Shown piece by piece: positions 31,360 to 40,788 of a stretch of DNA of 64,000 bases. The notes below the pieces were generated by a model that saw nothing but the letters and a program-made list of their open reading frames with translations, made no database searches and was not told the origin of the DNA. The DNA is taken from positions 1,860,001 through 1,924,000 of the forward strand of contig NZ_JBDNCH010000002.1 in assembly GCF_039769985.1 (NCBI RefSeq), written 5' to 3'. This stretch comes from Ponticoccus litoralis (GTDB taxonomy: Bacteria > Pseudomonadota > Alphaproteobacteria > Rhodobacterales > Rhodobacteraceae). The position numbers were made by a program, and so were the translations under genes. Positions within the stretch are counted from its first letter, which is position 1; each line of letters starts with the position of its first letter.

Positions 31360-31380
31360 GTTTCCCCTACCCCACGTAAG

Positions 31381-31421
31381 ACGCCGCCACCCTCATTCGG
31401 AAATGAGTGGGGAATACGGCG
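31381..31421 (-). promoter_or_regulatory. large leader hairpin next to the PKS start
   Basis: ACGCCG (31381-31386) pairs with CGGCGT (31416-31421), and inside it CTCATT (31392-31397) pairs with AATGAG (31402-31407) around CGGA; CCAC/GTGG pairs extend the inner stem. The structure ends 21 bases before the PKS ATG on the transcript. Part of its 5' arm on the transcript (the complement of 31413-31420) can instead pair with the terminator arm at 31447-31454. Confidence 0.6.
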
Positions 31422-31441
31422 TTTTTTAGGTACTCCCCGAA

Positions 31442-31467
31442 AAAAAGCCGTATTTCTCCGGCTTTTT
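31442..31467 (-). terminator. intrinsic terminator between flippase and PKS genes (possible attenuator)
   Basis: AAAAAGCCG (31442-31450) and CGGCTTTTT (31459-31467) form a perfect 9-bp stem with an 8-base loop, followed on the minus strand by a run of seven T. It sits downstream of a plausible promoter and upstream of the PKS, so it can stop both readthrough from the flippase gene and transcripts started just upstream. AATACGGC/GCCGTATT complementarity with the next hairpin offers an alternative fold. Confidence 0.75.
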
Positions 31468-31501
31468 CCGACACTTGTTTCGTGTTTCCCAACACTCGGG
31501 C

Positions 31502-31530
31502 AGTATACCCGAATTGTTGCGGAATCGGAA
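31502..31530 (-). promoter_or_regulatory. putative sigma-70 promoter of the PKS-NRPS operon
   Basis: On the minus strand TTCCGA (31530-31525) and TATACT (31507-31502) are 17 bases apart. A transcript starting near 31495 would carry a leader of about 135 bases containing the terminator and the hairpin described nearby. Confidence 0.5.
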
Positions 31531-31587
31531 ATAGGGCCTGTTCATGCGCTTCTGCCTGAACGCGAGACGGGAATACCCGGTCACGAT

Positions 31588-32949
31588 TCAGGGGAAGCTC
31601 TCGCTCAGGGCGGCTATGTCGTCCCAGTTCAACCGGATCGCAGCCAGGGCCAGCAGCGCCGCAACCAGCCCATAGGCGATGTCGTGCATCGGGTCCCAGG
31701 CGCCCATGCGGCGGGCCAGCCAGACCACGACCGGGTAGGCCAATAGATAGGCGGCGCCGATTCCGAGGATCGCGCCCACCAGCCCGGCGGCCTGGATGCC
31801 GGCGAGGATGCAGAGCACCATCAGCGTCGCGCGCACCAGCGCCAGCACGAAGAAGCGGCGCGAATCGCCTGCCGCCAGCGCCGCCTGGTCGTAGGTCTGC
31901 ACGATGATCTGCGGCATTTGCATGCAGGCCAGCAGCACCGCCATGGCCCCGGCCTGATGATAGCGCCCGTCATAGAGCGTATGGACGATCCAGCTGCTGC
32001 CCAGGGCGAAGAGGCCGGTGAAGCCCAGCAGCAGGCCGGTCACGCCCAGGCGCATCTGGCGCAGTTTCAGGAAGTTGGCGCGGCTCTCGGCGGGGGGCGT
32101 TCGCGGTAGATCGGGATCAGGATCTTCAGCACCAGCATGCTGCCCAGCATCATCGGGAAGGAGGCCCAGAAATAGCCGATATTGTAGACCCCGAAGAGAT
32201 CGAGCGGCGCGAAACGGTACGATCAGGATCTTGTCGGCCTGGCTGAAGACAAAGCCGCAGACCGTGGCGAGGAAGACCCATTTGCCGAAGCCGATCAGCT
32301 CTTGCGCCGCGGCGCGTTCCCAGTGCAGGCGGTTGGCGGGGCCGGGCAGGAAGCGGCTGTTGAGCAGGACCTCGAGCGCGGCGCCGACGATGCCCGAGAT
32401 CACCAGCGCCCAGACCGATTGCATCCACCAGGCCAGCACGACGGCGGTCACGACGCCGCCGACCTGCGTGCCGATGTCCAGCAGGGTCACGCGGCCCAGC
32501 ATCAGGTGCCGGTTGGCCGTCACCATGCGCGTGGGCCTGAAGCCGTTGATGACCAGAACCAGCGCCGCGACGGGCAGCATCTGCGCCAGGACCGGTTCGT
32601 TGTAGGCCCAGGCCATGGGCCAGGCGCAGGCGCCGGCCACGAACCACAGCCCGACCCCGCGCGCCACCTGTATCGTCCAGGCGGTGTCCGGGAAGCTCTG
32701 GTCGTCGCCGCGCTTCGATTGCAGGATGGCCGGGGTCACGCCGACGTCGCTGAACTGGCCGAGGCCCACGAGGAAGACGGTGACCAGCGCCATGAGGCCG
32801 AAGGCCTCGGGGAAGAGCAGCCGCGTCAGGATCAGGTTCGAGGCCAGCCGGATCACCTGATTGGCGCCGAAGCCGCCCAGGGTGAACAGCGACGAGCGCA
32901 TGACGCGGGCGCCCAGCGAGGCGCCTTGCAGGCGGGCGAGAAGGGTCAT
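31588..32949 (-). CDS. polysaccharide flippase, Wzx/MATE-like (two cancelling frameshifts)
   Basis: A 453-residue membrane protein with about 12 hydrophobic segments. The start (LGARVMRSSLFTLGGFGANQ, then NLILTRLLFPEAFGLMALV) is the typical opening of the lipopolysaccharide/oligosaccharide flippase family that moves lipid-linked repeat units across the inner membrane. Between about 32218 and 32098 the frame is off by one: the intact frame there reads APLDLFGVYNIGYFWASFPM. One extra A near 32218 and one missing C in the run at 32093-32098 explain this. It is upstream of the PKS on the same strand, but a terminator separates them. A dispersed repeat lies just upstream of its start. Confidence 0.83.
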   Translation of the reverse strand: MTLLARLQGASLGARVMRSSLFTLGGFGANQVIRLASNLILTRLLFPEAFGLMALVTVFLVGLGQFSDVGVTPAILQSKRGDDQSFPDTAWTIQVARGVGLWFVAGACAWPMAWAYNEPVLAQMLPVAALVLVINGFRPTRMVTANRHLMLGRVTLLDIGTQVGGVVTAVVLAWWMQSVWALVISGIVGAALEVLLNSRFLPGPANRLHWERAAAQELIGFGKWVFLATVCGFVFSQADKILIVPFRAARSLRGLQYRLFLGLLPDDAGQHAGAEDPDPDLPRTPPAESRANFLKLRQMRLGVTGLLLGFTGLFALGSSWIVHTLYDGRYHQAGAMAVLLACMQMPQIIVQTYDQAALAAGDSRRFFVLALVRATLMVLCILAGIQAAGLVGAILGIGAAYLLAYPVVVWLARRMGAWDPMHDIAYGLVAALLALAAIRLNWDDIAALSESFP

Positions 32950-32989
32950 CTGCGCCCCGGGCGTTGTGCGGCGGGGCCGGCGCCGCGCA

Positions 32990-33012
32990 GAGGTATTTTT
33001 ACCAAGAAGAAG
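32990..33012 (+). repeat. dispersed intergenic repeat, copy 3
   Basis: GAGGTATTTTTACCAAGAAG then AAG and a GC-rich stretch. It lies between the stop of the family 2 transferase (33046) and the flippase start (32949), both on the minus strand. Confidence 0.85.
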
Positions 33013-33045
33013 CCCGGGGGCGGCGCGAAGGGGGGCGTGGGTCGC

Positions 33046-33900
33046 TCATCGGCTGCGGGTCCAGCTTTGGTCGCTTTGGGGCGAGAGTTTCACCGCCAGC
33101 GCCACGGCGGTGTAGGTGGCAAAGGCCAGCGGATCGCGCAGGGCGAGGGCGAGTTTCCTGGTGGTCGGAAAGGGCGGCTTGTCGTCGTTGGCCAGCAGCG
33201 CCGGGTGCTCGCGTTCGATCTGCCGGACCCCGGCGTCCTGCCTGCGGCGCACGCGGATCAGGGCGGCCAGCCCCTCGGCGATGGGCCAGAGGTAGGGGGC
33301 GGGGACTTTGCGGCGTTCCCGGGGGGCGAAGCTGAGGCGGACAAAGGTGTCGTCCGAGATGATGTCGGGGAAGGCGCCCCAGCGCGCGCGGCCCTCGGCG
33401 TTGACGGCGAAGAGGCCGCAGCCCGGCACGCCGTTTACCATGAAGGGGACGTGGCGCCAGAAGCGGGCATAGGCGCGGCTGGCGGCGCCCTGCGCGGTGA
33501 TCCGCACCGAGCCGCTGGCGTAGAGGGGGTGTCCGGGGAGAGGGCCGAGGGCCAGTTGATGGAGCAGCGACGGCGAAACGGTGACGTCGGCGTCGAGGTA
33601 GACGCGGATCGGACCGCTGGCCGGGGCGTCGCCGGCATTGAGCGCGCCGAGCTTGCCGCCTTCGGCGCGGTCCAGCACCGTCAGCGGCCAGCCGCGTTCG
33701 GCAAAGGCGGGCTGCAGGGCGCGGGCGCGCTCGGCGGTGGCATCGTGGCAGCCATTGGCGATGACGAGGGTTTCCACGGCGCCAAGCGACCCCGGCCAGT
33801 CCGAGGCCAGCACGGCAGAGAGGCAGTCGCCGATCAGCGCCGCCTCGTTGCTTGCCGGAAGGATGATCGACAGGGCAACAGGCCCGGCTCGCGGTGTCAT
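33046..33900 (-). CDS. glycosyltransferase family 2
   Basis: A 284-residue GT-A enzyme: VALSIILPASNEAALIGDCL, then TLVIANGCHDATAERA, and the DxD metal site RVYLDADVTVS. The start ATG 33900 immediately precedes the first strand. Its C-terminal region is short, with no clear membrane anchor. It is transcribed away from the family 4 transferase at 34059, and 158 bases between them hold the promoters. The GNG-like NGCHDAT replaces the usual D-x-S-x-D-x-T turn, seen in some exopolysaccharide transferases. Sugar unknown. Confidence 0.85.
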   Translation of the reverse strand: MTPRAGPVALSIILPASNEAALIGDCLSAVLASDWPGSLGAVETLVIANGCHDATAERARALQPAFAERGWPLTVLDRAEGGKLGALNAGDAPASGPIRVYLDADVTVSPSLLHQLALGPLPGHPLYASGSVRITAQGAASRAYARFWRHVPFMVNGVPGCGLFAVNAEGRARWGAFPDIISDDTFVRLSFAPRERRKVPAPYLWPIAEGLAALIRVRRRQDAGVRQIEREHPALLANDDKPPFPTTRKLALALRDPLAFATYTAVALAVKLSPQSDQSWTRSR

Positions 33901-34058
33901 GTGTCATAACCCGTACCCATGGGGCCACACCTGCGAAAAATCCAGCCCCCAATCCCTTCGGAATGCCCGTCAACTGTGGCCAAACCATGGAAAGCCGCAG
34001 AATACTCCGGGATATCTGCCGTTGGGAGGGCAGGGCTGCCGCCATCCAGGGATTCACC

Positions 34059-35288
34059 GTGACGCAAGGCCTGCGTATAGGATATATCGTCCCGCAGTTT
34101 CCGGGACAGACGCATATCTTCTTCTGGCGCGAGATCCTCGCGCTGGAGCGGATGGGCCATGCCGTGAAGGTCCTGTCGACGCGCAAGCCGCCTGCCGGGC
34201 TGATCGCGCATGACTGGTCGACGCAGGCCATGGCGCGCACCGCCTATCTTGGCAAGGTCGATCCGCTGCACATGGCGACCGGCGCGGCGCGGCTGCCGCG
34301 GGCGCTGTGGCCGCGGCTTCTGCGGGCCGGGCCGGCGGTGATGAAGGATGTGGCGCTGTCCCCGGCTGCCGCCGACCTGCTGCGGGCACAGGCGGTGCGG
34401 CACCGGTTGGATCACGTGCATGCGCATTCCTGCGGGCGGGCGGCGCTGATCGCCATGCTGGCCCATCACATGGGCGGCCCGGGCTATTCGCTGACCCTGC
34501 ACGGGCCGCTGTCGGACTACGGCTCCGGGCAGCGGCTGAAGTGGCGGGAGGCGCGCTTTGCCACGATCATCACGCAGCGCCTGCTGGAGGAGGTGCATCA
34601 GACCCTGCCCCCCGAGGACCTGCCCGAACGCCTGATCGTGCGGCCCATGGGGGTGGACACGGCGGTGCTGGAGCGCACGACCCCCTATGCGCCGCCGGAG
34701 CACGGGCGGCCCCTGCGGATCTTTTCCTGCGGGCGGCTGAACGTGGTGAAGGGCCATCAGGACCTGATGACCGCGGCGCGGCAGTTGCTGGACCAGGGCG
34801 TCGACATCCGCGTCGAGATTGCCGGAGAGGACGACCAGGGCGGCGACGGTTTCCGCAAGGACCTGGAAGAGCAGCTGAAGAAGCTGCGCCTGCAGGATCA
34901 CGTCAAGCTGCTGGGCGCCATCGATTCCGGCGCCGTGCGGGCCAAGCTGGAAGAGGCACATCTGTTCGTGCTGGCCTCGTGGCACGAACCGCTGGGCGTG
35001 GCCTACATGGAGGCGATGTCCATGGGCGTGCCGACCATCGGCACCGATGCGGGCGGCGTGCGCGAGCTGATCTCGGACGGCTCGACGGGCTACCCGGTGG
35101 AACCCAAGAACCCCGGGCAGCTGGCGCGCACGATCCGCACGCTGGCGGGTGACCCGGATGCGCTGATGCGCCTGTCGGTCGAGGGCCGCGCCCATGTCGA
35201 GGCGCATTTCCGCGCCTCGCTGGGGGCCGAGGTCCTGGCGGACGAGATCGCGCGGCTGAAGGATGCGGGCGGGGCGCCGTCGGCCTGA
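34059..35288 (+). CDS. glycosyltransferase family 4 (colanic-acid/exopolysaccharide type)
   Basis: A 409-residue GT-B enzyme: RIGYIVPQFPGQTHIFFWRE at the start, HVHAHSCGRAALIAMLA, LTLHGPLSDYGSGQ, the donor-site region IFSCGRLNVVKGHQDLM and the E-x7-E motif HEPLGVAYMEAMSMG. I chose GTG 34059 (VTQGLRIGYIVPQFP) because a purine stretch (CAGGGA) precedes it and the first strand follows at once; an upstream in-frame ATG at 33987 would add 24 residues of non-family sequence. It probably transfers one hexose of the repeat unit. Confidence 0.87.
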   Translation: MTQGLRIGYIVPQFPGQTHIFFWREILALERMGHAVKVLSTRKPPAGLIAHDWSTQAMARTAYLGKVDPLHMATGAARLPRALWPRLLRAGPAVMKDVALSPAAADLLRAQAVRHRLDHVHAHSCGRAALIAMLAHHMGGPGYSLTLHGPLSDYGSGQRLKWREARFATIITQRLLEEVHQTLPPEDLPERLIVRPMGVDTAVLERTTPYAPPEHGRPLRIFSCGRLNVVKGHQDLMTAARQLLDQGVDIRVEIAGEDDQGGDGFRKDLEEQLKKLRLQDHVKLLGAIDSGAVRAKLEEAHLFVLASWHEPLGVAYMEAMSMGVPTIGTDAGGVRELISDGSTGYPVEPKNPGQLARTIRTLAGDPDALMRLSVEGRAHVEAHFRASLGAEVLADEIARLKDAGGAPSA

Positions 35289-35591
35289 GCCATCCCGGAG
35301 CGGGCTGGCGGGGCGGGTATGGGGCCCTTGGCTGGGTGCGGACCGGTAGGCTGTGGTCCGCGAGGTCTTGCCGGGGCCTGGCTTGCGGTCCCGGGCGCGG
35401 GGTCTTGCTTGTCCCCCGGCGCCTTGTGGTGTCCCTGCCGGGCGCGGCTTGGCCTGGCGGGCGTGGAGGGGGCTCTGCCCCCGCTACGCTCCCCCGGGAT
35501 ATTTCGGGACAGAAGAAGACCGGGGGCTTCGAGGGCGCGCGCCGGGGGTGCTGTCGGGAGCGGGCTGTGATGCGGGGAGGTGCTGCGGCGG
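35289..35591. other. 303-bp gap with a hairpin and a dispersed repeat
   Basis: No gene is seen. The gap lies between two convergent genes. It holds a strong hairpin, GGGGGC TCT GCCCCC (35468-35482), followed 14 bases later by a dispersed repeat copy, a pairing also found near 50.7 and 62.5 kb. The rest is GC-rich sequence without motifs I can name. Confidence 0.6.
35497..35518 (+). repeat. dispersed intergenic repeat, copy 4 (GATATTT..GGACAG subtype)
   Basis: GGATATTTCGGGACAGAAGA then AG. It shares the ATATTT...AGAAGAAG frame with the other copies but has GGGACAG in place of GGACCA, a subtype it shares with the inverted pair at 62.4 kb. Confidence 0.75.
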
Positions 35592-38503
35592 TCAGAGATC
35601 CTCTGCCGCCAGGCTCTGGCCGTCCGAGAATTCCAGCGTCTCGATGGAGTGCAGGATCACCGTGCCGTCCGGGCCGGTGGCCAGAAGGCGGCCTTCGGCG
35701 CGGGTGACGCTGTAGTCGGCGCGCAGGCCGGGCAGGATGGCGCGGTCATTGCCCGCGCCGCCGCCCAGCACGTCGGCGCCGCCGCCCGAGACCAGCACGT
35801 CGTCGCCGGCTCCGCCGAGCAGCACGTCCTCTTCCGGGGTGCCCTCGAGCCGCTGGGCGCCGTTGCCCGCGACCGCCGTCACGCCATTGGCGAAGGCCTG
35901 CGCGTCGCGCGCTTCCCAGCCGTTGGGACCGGAGGCGTTGAAGGCGGTCAGCATGTCCCAGCGCGGGTTGGCGTCGTCGAGATGCCGCAGCGCCCCCAGG
36001 AGCCCCATTTCGACGCGGGGGCCACATCCACGAAAGCGTTGAACAGCGTGCCGCCGCTGGCCGTCCAGCCCGCCAGCAGGAGCTCGTAGAGCTTCGCCAT
36101 CTCGGGGCTGTAGTTGAAGGCGGTGAAGAAATCGGTCAGGCGTTCGTCGTCGACCTGCGCGCCGTGGGCGGTGACATGGGTGCCGCCCTCGTACATCACC
36201 AGCCGCAGACCGGCCTTGTCCGCCGCGTCCGCGTGGTAGGGAAAGACCTCTTCGACCAGTTGCCGCAGAGAGCCTTCCTGTAGCGCCAGCGTCACCGGGG
36301 CGATGGCGGCGTCGAAGCGGGTGTCCTTGACGAACTCGCGCAGGGCGACGCGGCGCAGGCCCTGCGCCTCGCCCTTTGCCGTTGCCGCCTCTTCGGAGCG
36401 GTCGAGCCAGGCGTTCATGCGCTGCGCCATGTCCTCGCCGCCCATCTCGTAGCCGAAATAGCCGGTCACCGCGTAGGCGTCGAAGCTGTCGGCGGGCAGG
36501 TGTCCCAGCTTCAGGTAGGCCAGCGGGGCCTGCAGAATCGTCTCTTCCAGCCCGGGCCAGCCGGTGTGGGTGGCGACCACGCGGATCAGGCGGCTTTCGT
36601 CCTCGAAGGCCTCGGACCAGAGGTCCATGACCTGCGCGGCGCGCATCGCGTAGAACTGTGCCCAGCCGGTTTCCGATGTGCCCCAGAGAGCCGTCGCCTG
36701 ATCGTTGGCCCAGACGGATTGCGGGAAGATGCGGTTCCAGACCTCGTTGGAGTATTCGACATAGGCCTTCAAGCGCGGGTCCAGCCCTTCGGCGACCATC
36801 CCGGCGAAGCGGCGGATATAGTCGTCGTCGGCCATGTGCGGCATGGTGAACCACGGGTCGGCGCCGATCTGGTTGGCCAGCCGGATCATCACCTCGGGCG
36901 GGACGCCCCATTCGGTCCATGTGGCATCGGTCAGGCGCGGGCGGTCCGCCCAGGTCTGGATCGGCGAGCCGTTGGTCATCATCCAGTCCATGAAGCGGAC
37001 CGAGCGGAAGTCCTGCACCCGCTCCAGCCAGAGCGGGTTGAAGAGCGCACCGGCCTCGTGCAGCGGCAGCATCTCCTGCCGGACGATGGCGATGTCGCGG
37101 ATCGGGTCGGCGGCATCGGTGGCGGTCAGTTTCACGCCGACGAGGCCTTCGCCCGGGTCGTAGCTGAAGGTGATGCGGCCCGGTTCCGGGCGGATGCGGC
37201 GGGCGCGCCCGGTCAGGGACAGGTCACCCTTGCCGCTATAGGTCAGCACGTAGTCGCCGCGCAGGAATTCGGCCTCTTCGGGCTGGTCGGTCAGCAGCAC
37301 GGCTTCCAGCGCCGTGACGCCTTCGGGCAGCGACAGGGGCCAGCCGTCCTCGGACAGGTGGCCGCCGGCGCGCAACGCCTCGGTCGAGACGGCGCCCCAC
37401 TGGCCATCCGCATGGCCGACCCATGGGCGGGCGGTCTTCATCAGGTTCAGGAAGGGGTGCTGGGTGGACCAGTCCGCCAGCCCGTTCAGCCCCATCCCCA
37501 GCGCGGGCACCCCTTCGGGGCGCAGGCCCGGCGGCGGCAGGGCGACAGGCTGGCGTTCGGGCAGGGGCTCGGCGGCGGTTTCGGGTGTGTCCGGTGCGGC
37601 CTCGGCGCGCTCCGGGGCGGGGGCGGGCGTGGCCTGCCAGAGCGCGGCGGCGATCTCGGCGTAGTGTTCGGCCAGCAGCGGGTGCAGGGTGGCGGGCGGG
37701 GTGAAGCCTTCGGGCGGCGGTGTTTCGTAGAGATGCGGCCAGACCGCCATGGCCGCCAGCAGGTAGAGCGTCGGCGTGCCGTGGCCGTCGGCATCGGTAT
37801 AAAGCGCCTCAGCGGGCATGTCCTGAAGCAGCCCGCCCTCGCCCAAGAGGTCGGCCAGCGCCGAGGCCACGGGGATCAGCGTCACGCTGCGGTCGGGGCG
37901 GGCGGTGTTCAGACGGTCGATGAGGTCGGTGTACCACAGGTGGTAGTCGCCCGCGTTGTGGTCCTGATAGCGGCGGGCGGCCTCGGGCGAGGGCGGGAAG
38001 CCGCCGGTGACGCTGCCGATCTCTGACCAGCCCTCGTAGACGAAAAGCCGCGCGCCGGGTTCGGCCTCATGCACCCAGTCGAACAGCCGCAGCGTCGCGC
38101 CGAAGGGGCTTTCGCCCGAGGGGTTGTCGCCGTCATAGGGCACGTCGGGCAGCTGGTACTGGATGAAATTCGCGGGCGTCACGATCACCGCGTCGAAATC
38201 GGCGCTGCCGAAATCGCCCGAGGACCACGCCCCCTGCACAGCCGGGAAGGACCAGTTCGGCACCGGCGGCAGGCTGTCGGCGAAATCGCGCAGAAAGCCC
38301 CATTCACCGTCCAGCGCCAGCCCGCGCCCCCCGGCCTGCGCCATCTGGCCCAGCCAGTAGGGCACGCTGGTCTGCGCGGACTGCTCTGACAGGTGGTTCA
38401 CCAGCGAATTGCCGAAGATATAGACGCGCGCCGCGTCACGCTCTGCCCCTGCGGGGTAAGCGGAAAGCGCCAGCGCGCCAGCGGCCAGCCATGTGCGGAT
38501 CAT
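35592..38503 (-). CDS. large secreted protein: SGNH-like start, glycosidase-like middle, RTX tail (frameshifted)
   Basis: After adding one base in the C-run near 35995 the protein has about 970 residues. It begins with a signal peptide (MIRTWLAAGALALSAYPAGA). Residues 25-260 resemble an SGNH/GDSL fold (VYIFGNSLVNHLSEQ, and later DGHGTPTLYLL). A Pro/Ala/Glu linker follows near 285-320. The region around residues 530-760 has features of clan-A-like glycoside hydrolases, notably KAYVEYSNEVWNRIF. The last 100 residues hold a short calcium-binding RTX block (LLGGAGDDVLVSGGGADVLG), typical of type I secreted proteins, although the N-terminal signal argues for Sec export. Next to polysaccharide genes it could trim or bind the glycan. 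Function is not established. Confidence 0.6.
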
Positions 38504-38598
38504 CGGGTCTGCCCTGTTTTTTCCAGCCTCACGCCACTATGCCCCATGGCGCGCGCTTCTCAAAGCGGGGCGCAATCGCGTCGGCGTGATTTCACGGG

Positions 38599-38626
38599 TT
38601 TTCATTTAACGAATGCGGTCTATAGT
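38599..38626 (+). promoter_or_regulatory. putative promoter of the leucine leader-cupin-leuA unit
   Basis: TTTTCA and TATAGT are separated by 16 bases in an AT-richer stretch. The expected transcription start is about 38632-38634, at or next to the leader ATG, so the leader mRNA may have almost no 5' untranslated region. Confidence 0.5.
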
Positions 38627-38633
38627 GGCGCCC

Positions 38634-38720
38634 ATGTCGATGATCCACCATATCGCAGACCCCGCGCGCCTTCCGGCGCCGTTTGCGCGTGGCATCGACC
38701 TGCTCCTAACCGGCCTCTGA
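38634..38720 (+). CDS. leuL: leucine leader peptide (attenuation)
   Basis: A 28-residue ORF, MSMIHHIADPARLPAPFARG then IDLLLTGL, ending in TGA. Four of its last six residues are Leu (CTG CTC CTA then CTC), including the rarer CTA. The stop codon lies inside the 5' arm of a perfect hairpin, so a ribosome stalled at the Leu codons for lack of charged Leu-tRNA would change the fold. It lies 78 bases upstream of the cupin gene and about 450 upstream of leuA. The design is that of transcription attenuation leaders known for amino-acid operons. Confidence 0.75.
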   Translation: MSMIHHIADPARLPAPFARGIDLLLTGL

Positions 38721-38752
38721 GCGCGGCCAGTCTCGGCGCGCGTGCTCAGAGG
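38714..38752 (+). promoter_or_regulatory. hairpin overlapping the end of the leucine leader
   Basis: CCTCTGAGC (38714-38722) and GCTCAGAGG (38744-38752) form a perfect 9-bp stem; the loop is GC-rich with further pairing (GCGCGG and GGCGCGCG). There is no T-run after it, so alone it is not a standard terminator; it may be the pause or alternative structure of the attenuator. Confidence 0.6.
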
Positions 38753-38798
38753 TAAGCGTGCCGCGCCGTCACACCCGCATATCCAAGGTTAGGACCCC

Positions 38799-39155
38799 AT
38801 GAAATCCGTTCAACTGGCTGAAAAGCTGGCGATGGTCTCGTCCCACTGGGACCCGCATGTCATCGCCGATTACAACGACAACGACGTGATGGTCGTGAAG
38901 ATCAAGGGCGAATACCCCTTTCACAAGCACGACAGTACCGACGACTTCTTCCTCGTCCTCTCGGGCGAGATGGTGATGGAGTACCAGGACGCCGCCCCGC
39001 AGACCGTGCGCGCGGGCGAGCTTGTGGTGGTGCCCCGGGGCGTCGTACACCGGCCCCGCGCCGAGACGGAGGTGACCGTGATGCTGATCGAGCCCAAGGG
39101 CGAGCCCAATTCGGGCGACAGCGACCGCGAAGCCTCGATGAAACCGCGAATCTGA
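38799..39155 (+). CDS. small cupin-domain protein
   Basis: A 118-residue single-cupin protein. The first metal motif is YPFHKHDSTDDFFLVLSGEM (two His, then Glu after Gly-Ser) and the second is VVVPRGVVHRPRAE. It has no signal or membrane segment, so it is cytoplasmic. It sits between the leucine leader and leuA with a 15-base gap to leuA, so it is probably co-transcribed and under leucine control. What it binds or catalyses is not known; sugar or small-acid binding is common in such cupins. Confidence 0.8.
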   Translation: MKSVQLAEKLAMVSSHWDPHVIADYNDNDVMVVKIKGEYPFHKHDSTDDFFLVLSGEMVMEYQDAAPQTVRAGELVVVPRGVVHRPRAETEVTVMLIEPKGEPNSGDSDREASMKPRI

Positions 39156-39170
39156 CAGGGAAGAGACAAG

Positions 39171-40737
39171 ATGACCGACCAAGACAAGAACCGCGTGTTG
39201 ATCTTTGACACCACCCTCCGCGACGGCGAACAAAGCCCCGGCGCCACCATGACCCATGACGAGAAGCTCGAGATTGCCGAGCTGCTCGACGACATGGGTG
39301 TCGACATCATCGAGGCGGGTTTCCCGATCGCCTCCGAGGGCGATTTCCGCGCCGTGAAGGAGATCGCCGAACGCTCGAAGCAATCGGTGATCTGCGGGCT
39401 GGCGCGGGCGCAGCTGCCCGACATCGATCGCTGCTGGGAAGCGGTGAAGCACGCCGAGCGGCCCCGTATCCACACCTTCATCGGTACCTCGCCGCTGCAC
39501 CGCGCCATTCCGAACCTGACGCAGGACGAGATGGCCGAGCGGATCGAGCAGACCGTGACCCATGCCCGCAACCTGACCGACAACGTGCAGTGGTCGCCGA
39601 TGGATGCCACGCGGACCGAGTGGGATTACCTCTGCCGGGTGATCGAGATCGCCATCAAGGCGGGCGCCACCACGATCAACATTCCCGACACCGTGGGCTA
39701 CACCGCCCCGCGCGAGTCCGCCGACCTGATCCGCCGCCTGATCGAGACGGTTCCGGGCGCCGACGAGGTGGTCTTTGCCACCCATTGCCACAACGACCTT
39801 GGCATGGCGACGGCCAACAGCCTCGCCGCCGTCGAGGCCGGTGCGCGGCAGATCGAATGCACGATCAACGGGTTGGGCGAGCGCGCGGGCAATACCGCGC
39901 TGGAAGAGGTGGTCATGGCGATGCGCGTGCGCAACGACATCATGCCGTTCTCGACCGGGATCGACACCGGGAAGATCATGCATATCTCGCGCCGCGTCGC
40001 GACGGTTTCCGGCTTCATCGTGCAGCCCAACAAGGCCATCGTCGGCAAGAACGCCTTCGCGCATGAAAGCGGCATCCACCAGGACGGCATGCTGAAGAAC
40101 GCCGAGACCTTCGAGATCATGCGCCCCGAGGACGTGGGTCTTTCCGGAACCTCGCTGCCCTTGGGCAAGCACTCGGGCCGGGCCGCGCTGCGCGCCAAGC
40201 TGAAGGATCTGGGCACCGAGGTGGGCGACAACCAGCTGAAGGACATCTTCGTCCGCTTCAAGGATCTGGCCGACCGCAAGAAAGAGGTCTTCGACGACGA
40301 CGTTCTGGCGCTGGTCTCGGCCACGACCGAGGGCGCGGATGCGATCAGCCTCGTGAACCTCTCTGTCACCTGCGGCACCGGCGGACCGGCGAAGGCCGAG
40401 ATCGAGCTGGAGATCGAGGGACAGGACCTGACCGCCACCTCCGAGGGCGACGGGCCGGTCGATGCCTCGTTCAAGGCGGTGCGCGAGCTGCACCCGAACA
40501 AGGCACGGCTTCAGCTGTATCAGGTCAGCGCGGTGACTGAGGGAACGGACGCGCAGGCGACGGTATCCGTGCGGCTGGAAGAGGAGGGCGTGATCGCCAC
40601 CGGCCAGTCGGCGGATACCGACACGGTGGTGGCGTCGGTCAGGGCCTATATCCGAGGCGCTCAACCGCCTGATCGTGCGCCGCGCCAAGGTCGGTGCGGG
40701 CGCCGACAAGCGCGAGATTTCCTACAAGGAACTCTAA
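39171..40737 (+). CDS. leuA: 2-isopropylmalate synthase (frameshifted near the end)
   Basis: LeuA joins 2-oxoisovalerate and acetyl-CoA, the first step of leucine synthesis. The catalytic part starts VLIFDTTLRDGEQSPGATMT and contains FATHCHNDLGMATANSLAAV (metal-binding HxH) and NGLGERAGNTALEEVVMA. The C-terminal regulatory domain for leucine feedback follows. At about 40652 an extra C in ATCCGAG breaks the frame; restored, the end reads YIEALNRLIVRRAKVGAGAD and finishes at TAA 40737, giving 521 residues, the normal length. ATG 39171 follows GGGAAGAG. A strong terminator lies five bases after the stop. Confidence 0.93.
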
Positions 40738-40741
40738 GCGG

Positions 40742-40769
40742 AACGCCGGGGCCATGACCCCGGCGTTTT
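40742..40769 (+). terminator. terminator of leuA
   Basis: AACGCCGGGG and CCCCGGCGTT form a perfect 10-bp stem around CCATGA, with TTTTC overlapping its end. It also lies between the convergent leuA and phnA genes and may serve both. Confidence 0.85.
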
Positions 40770-40788
40770 CATTTCGGCCCGATCTTGG

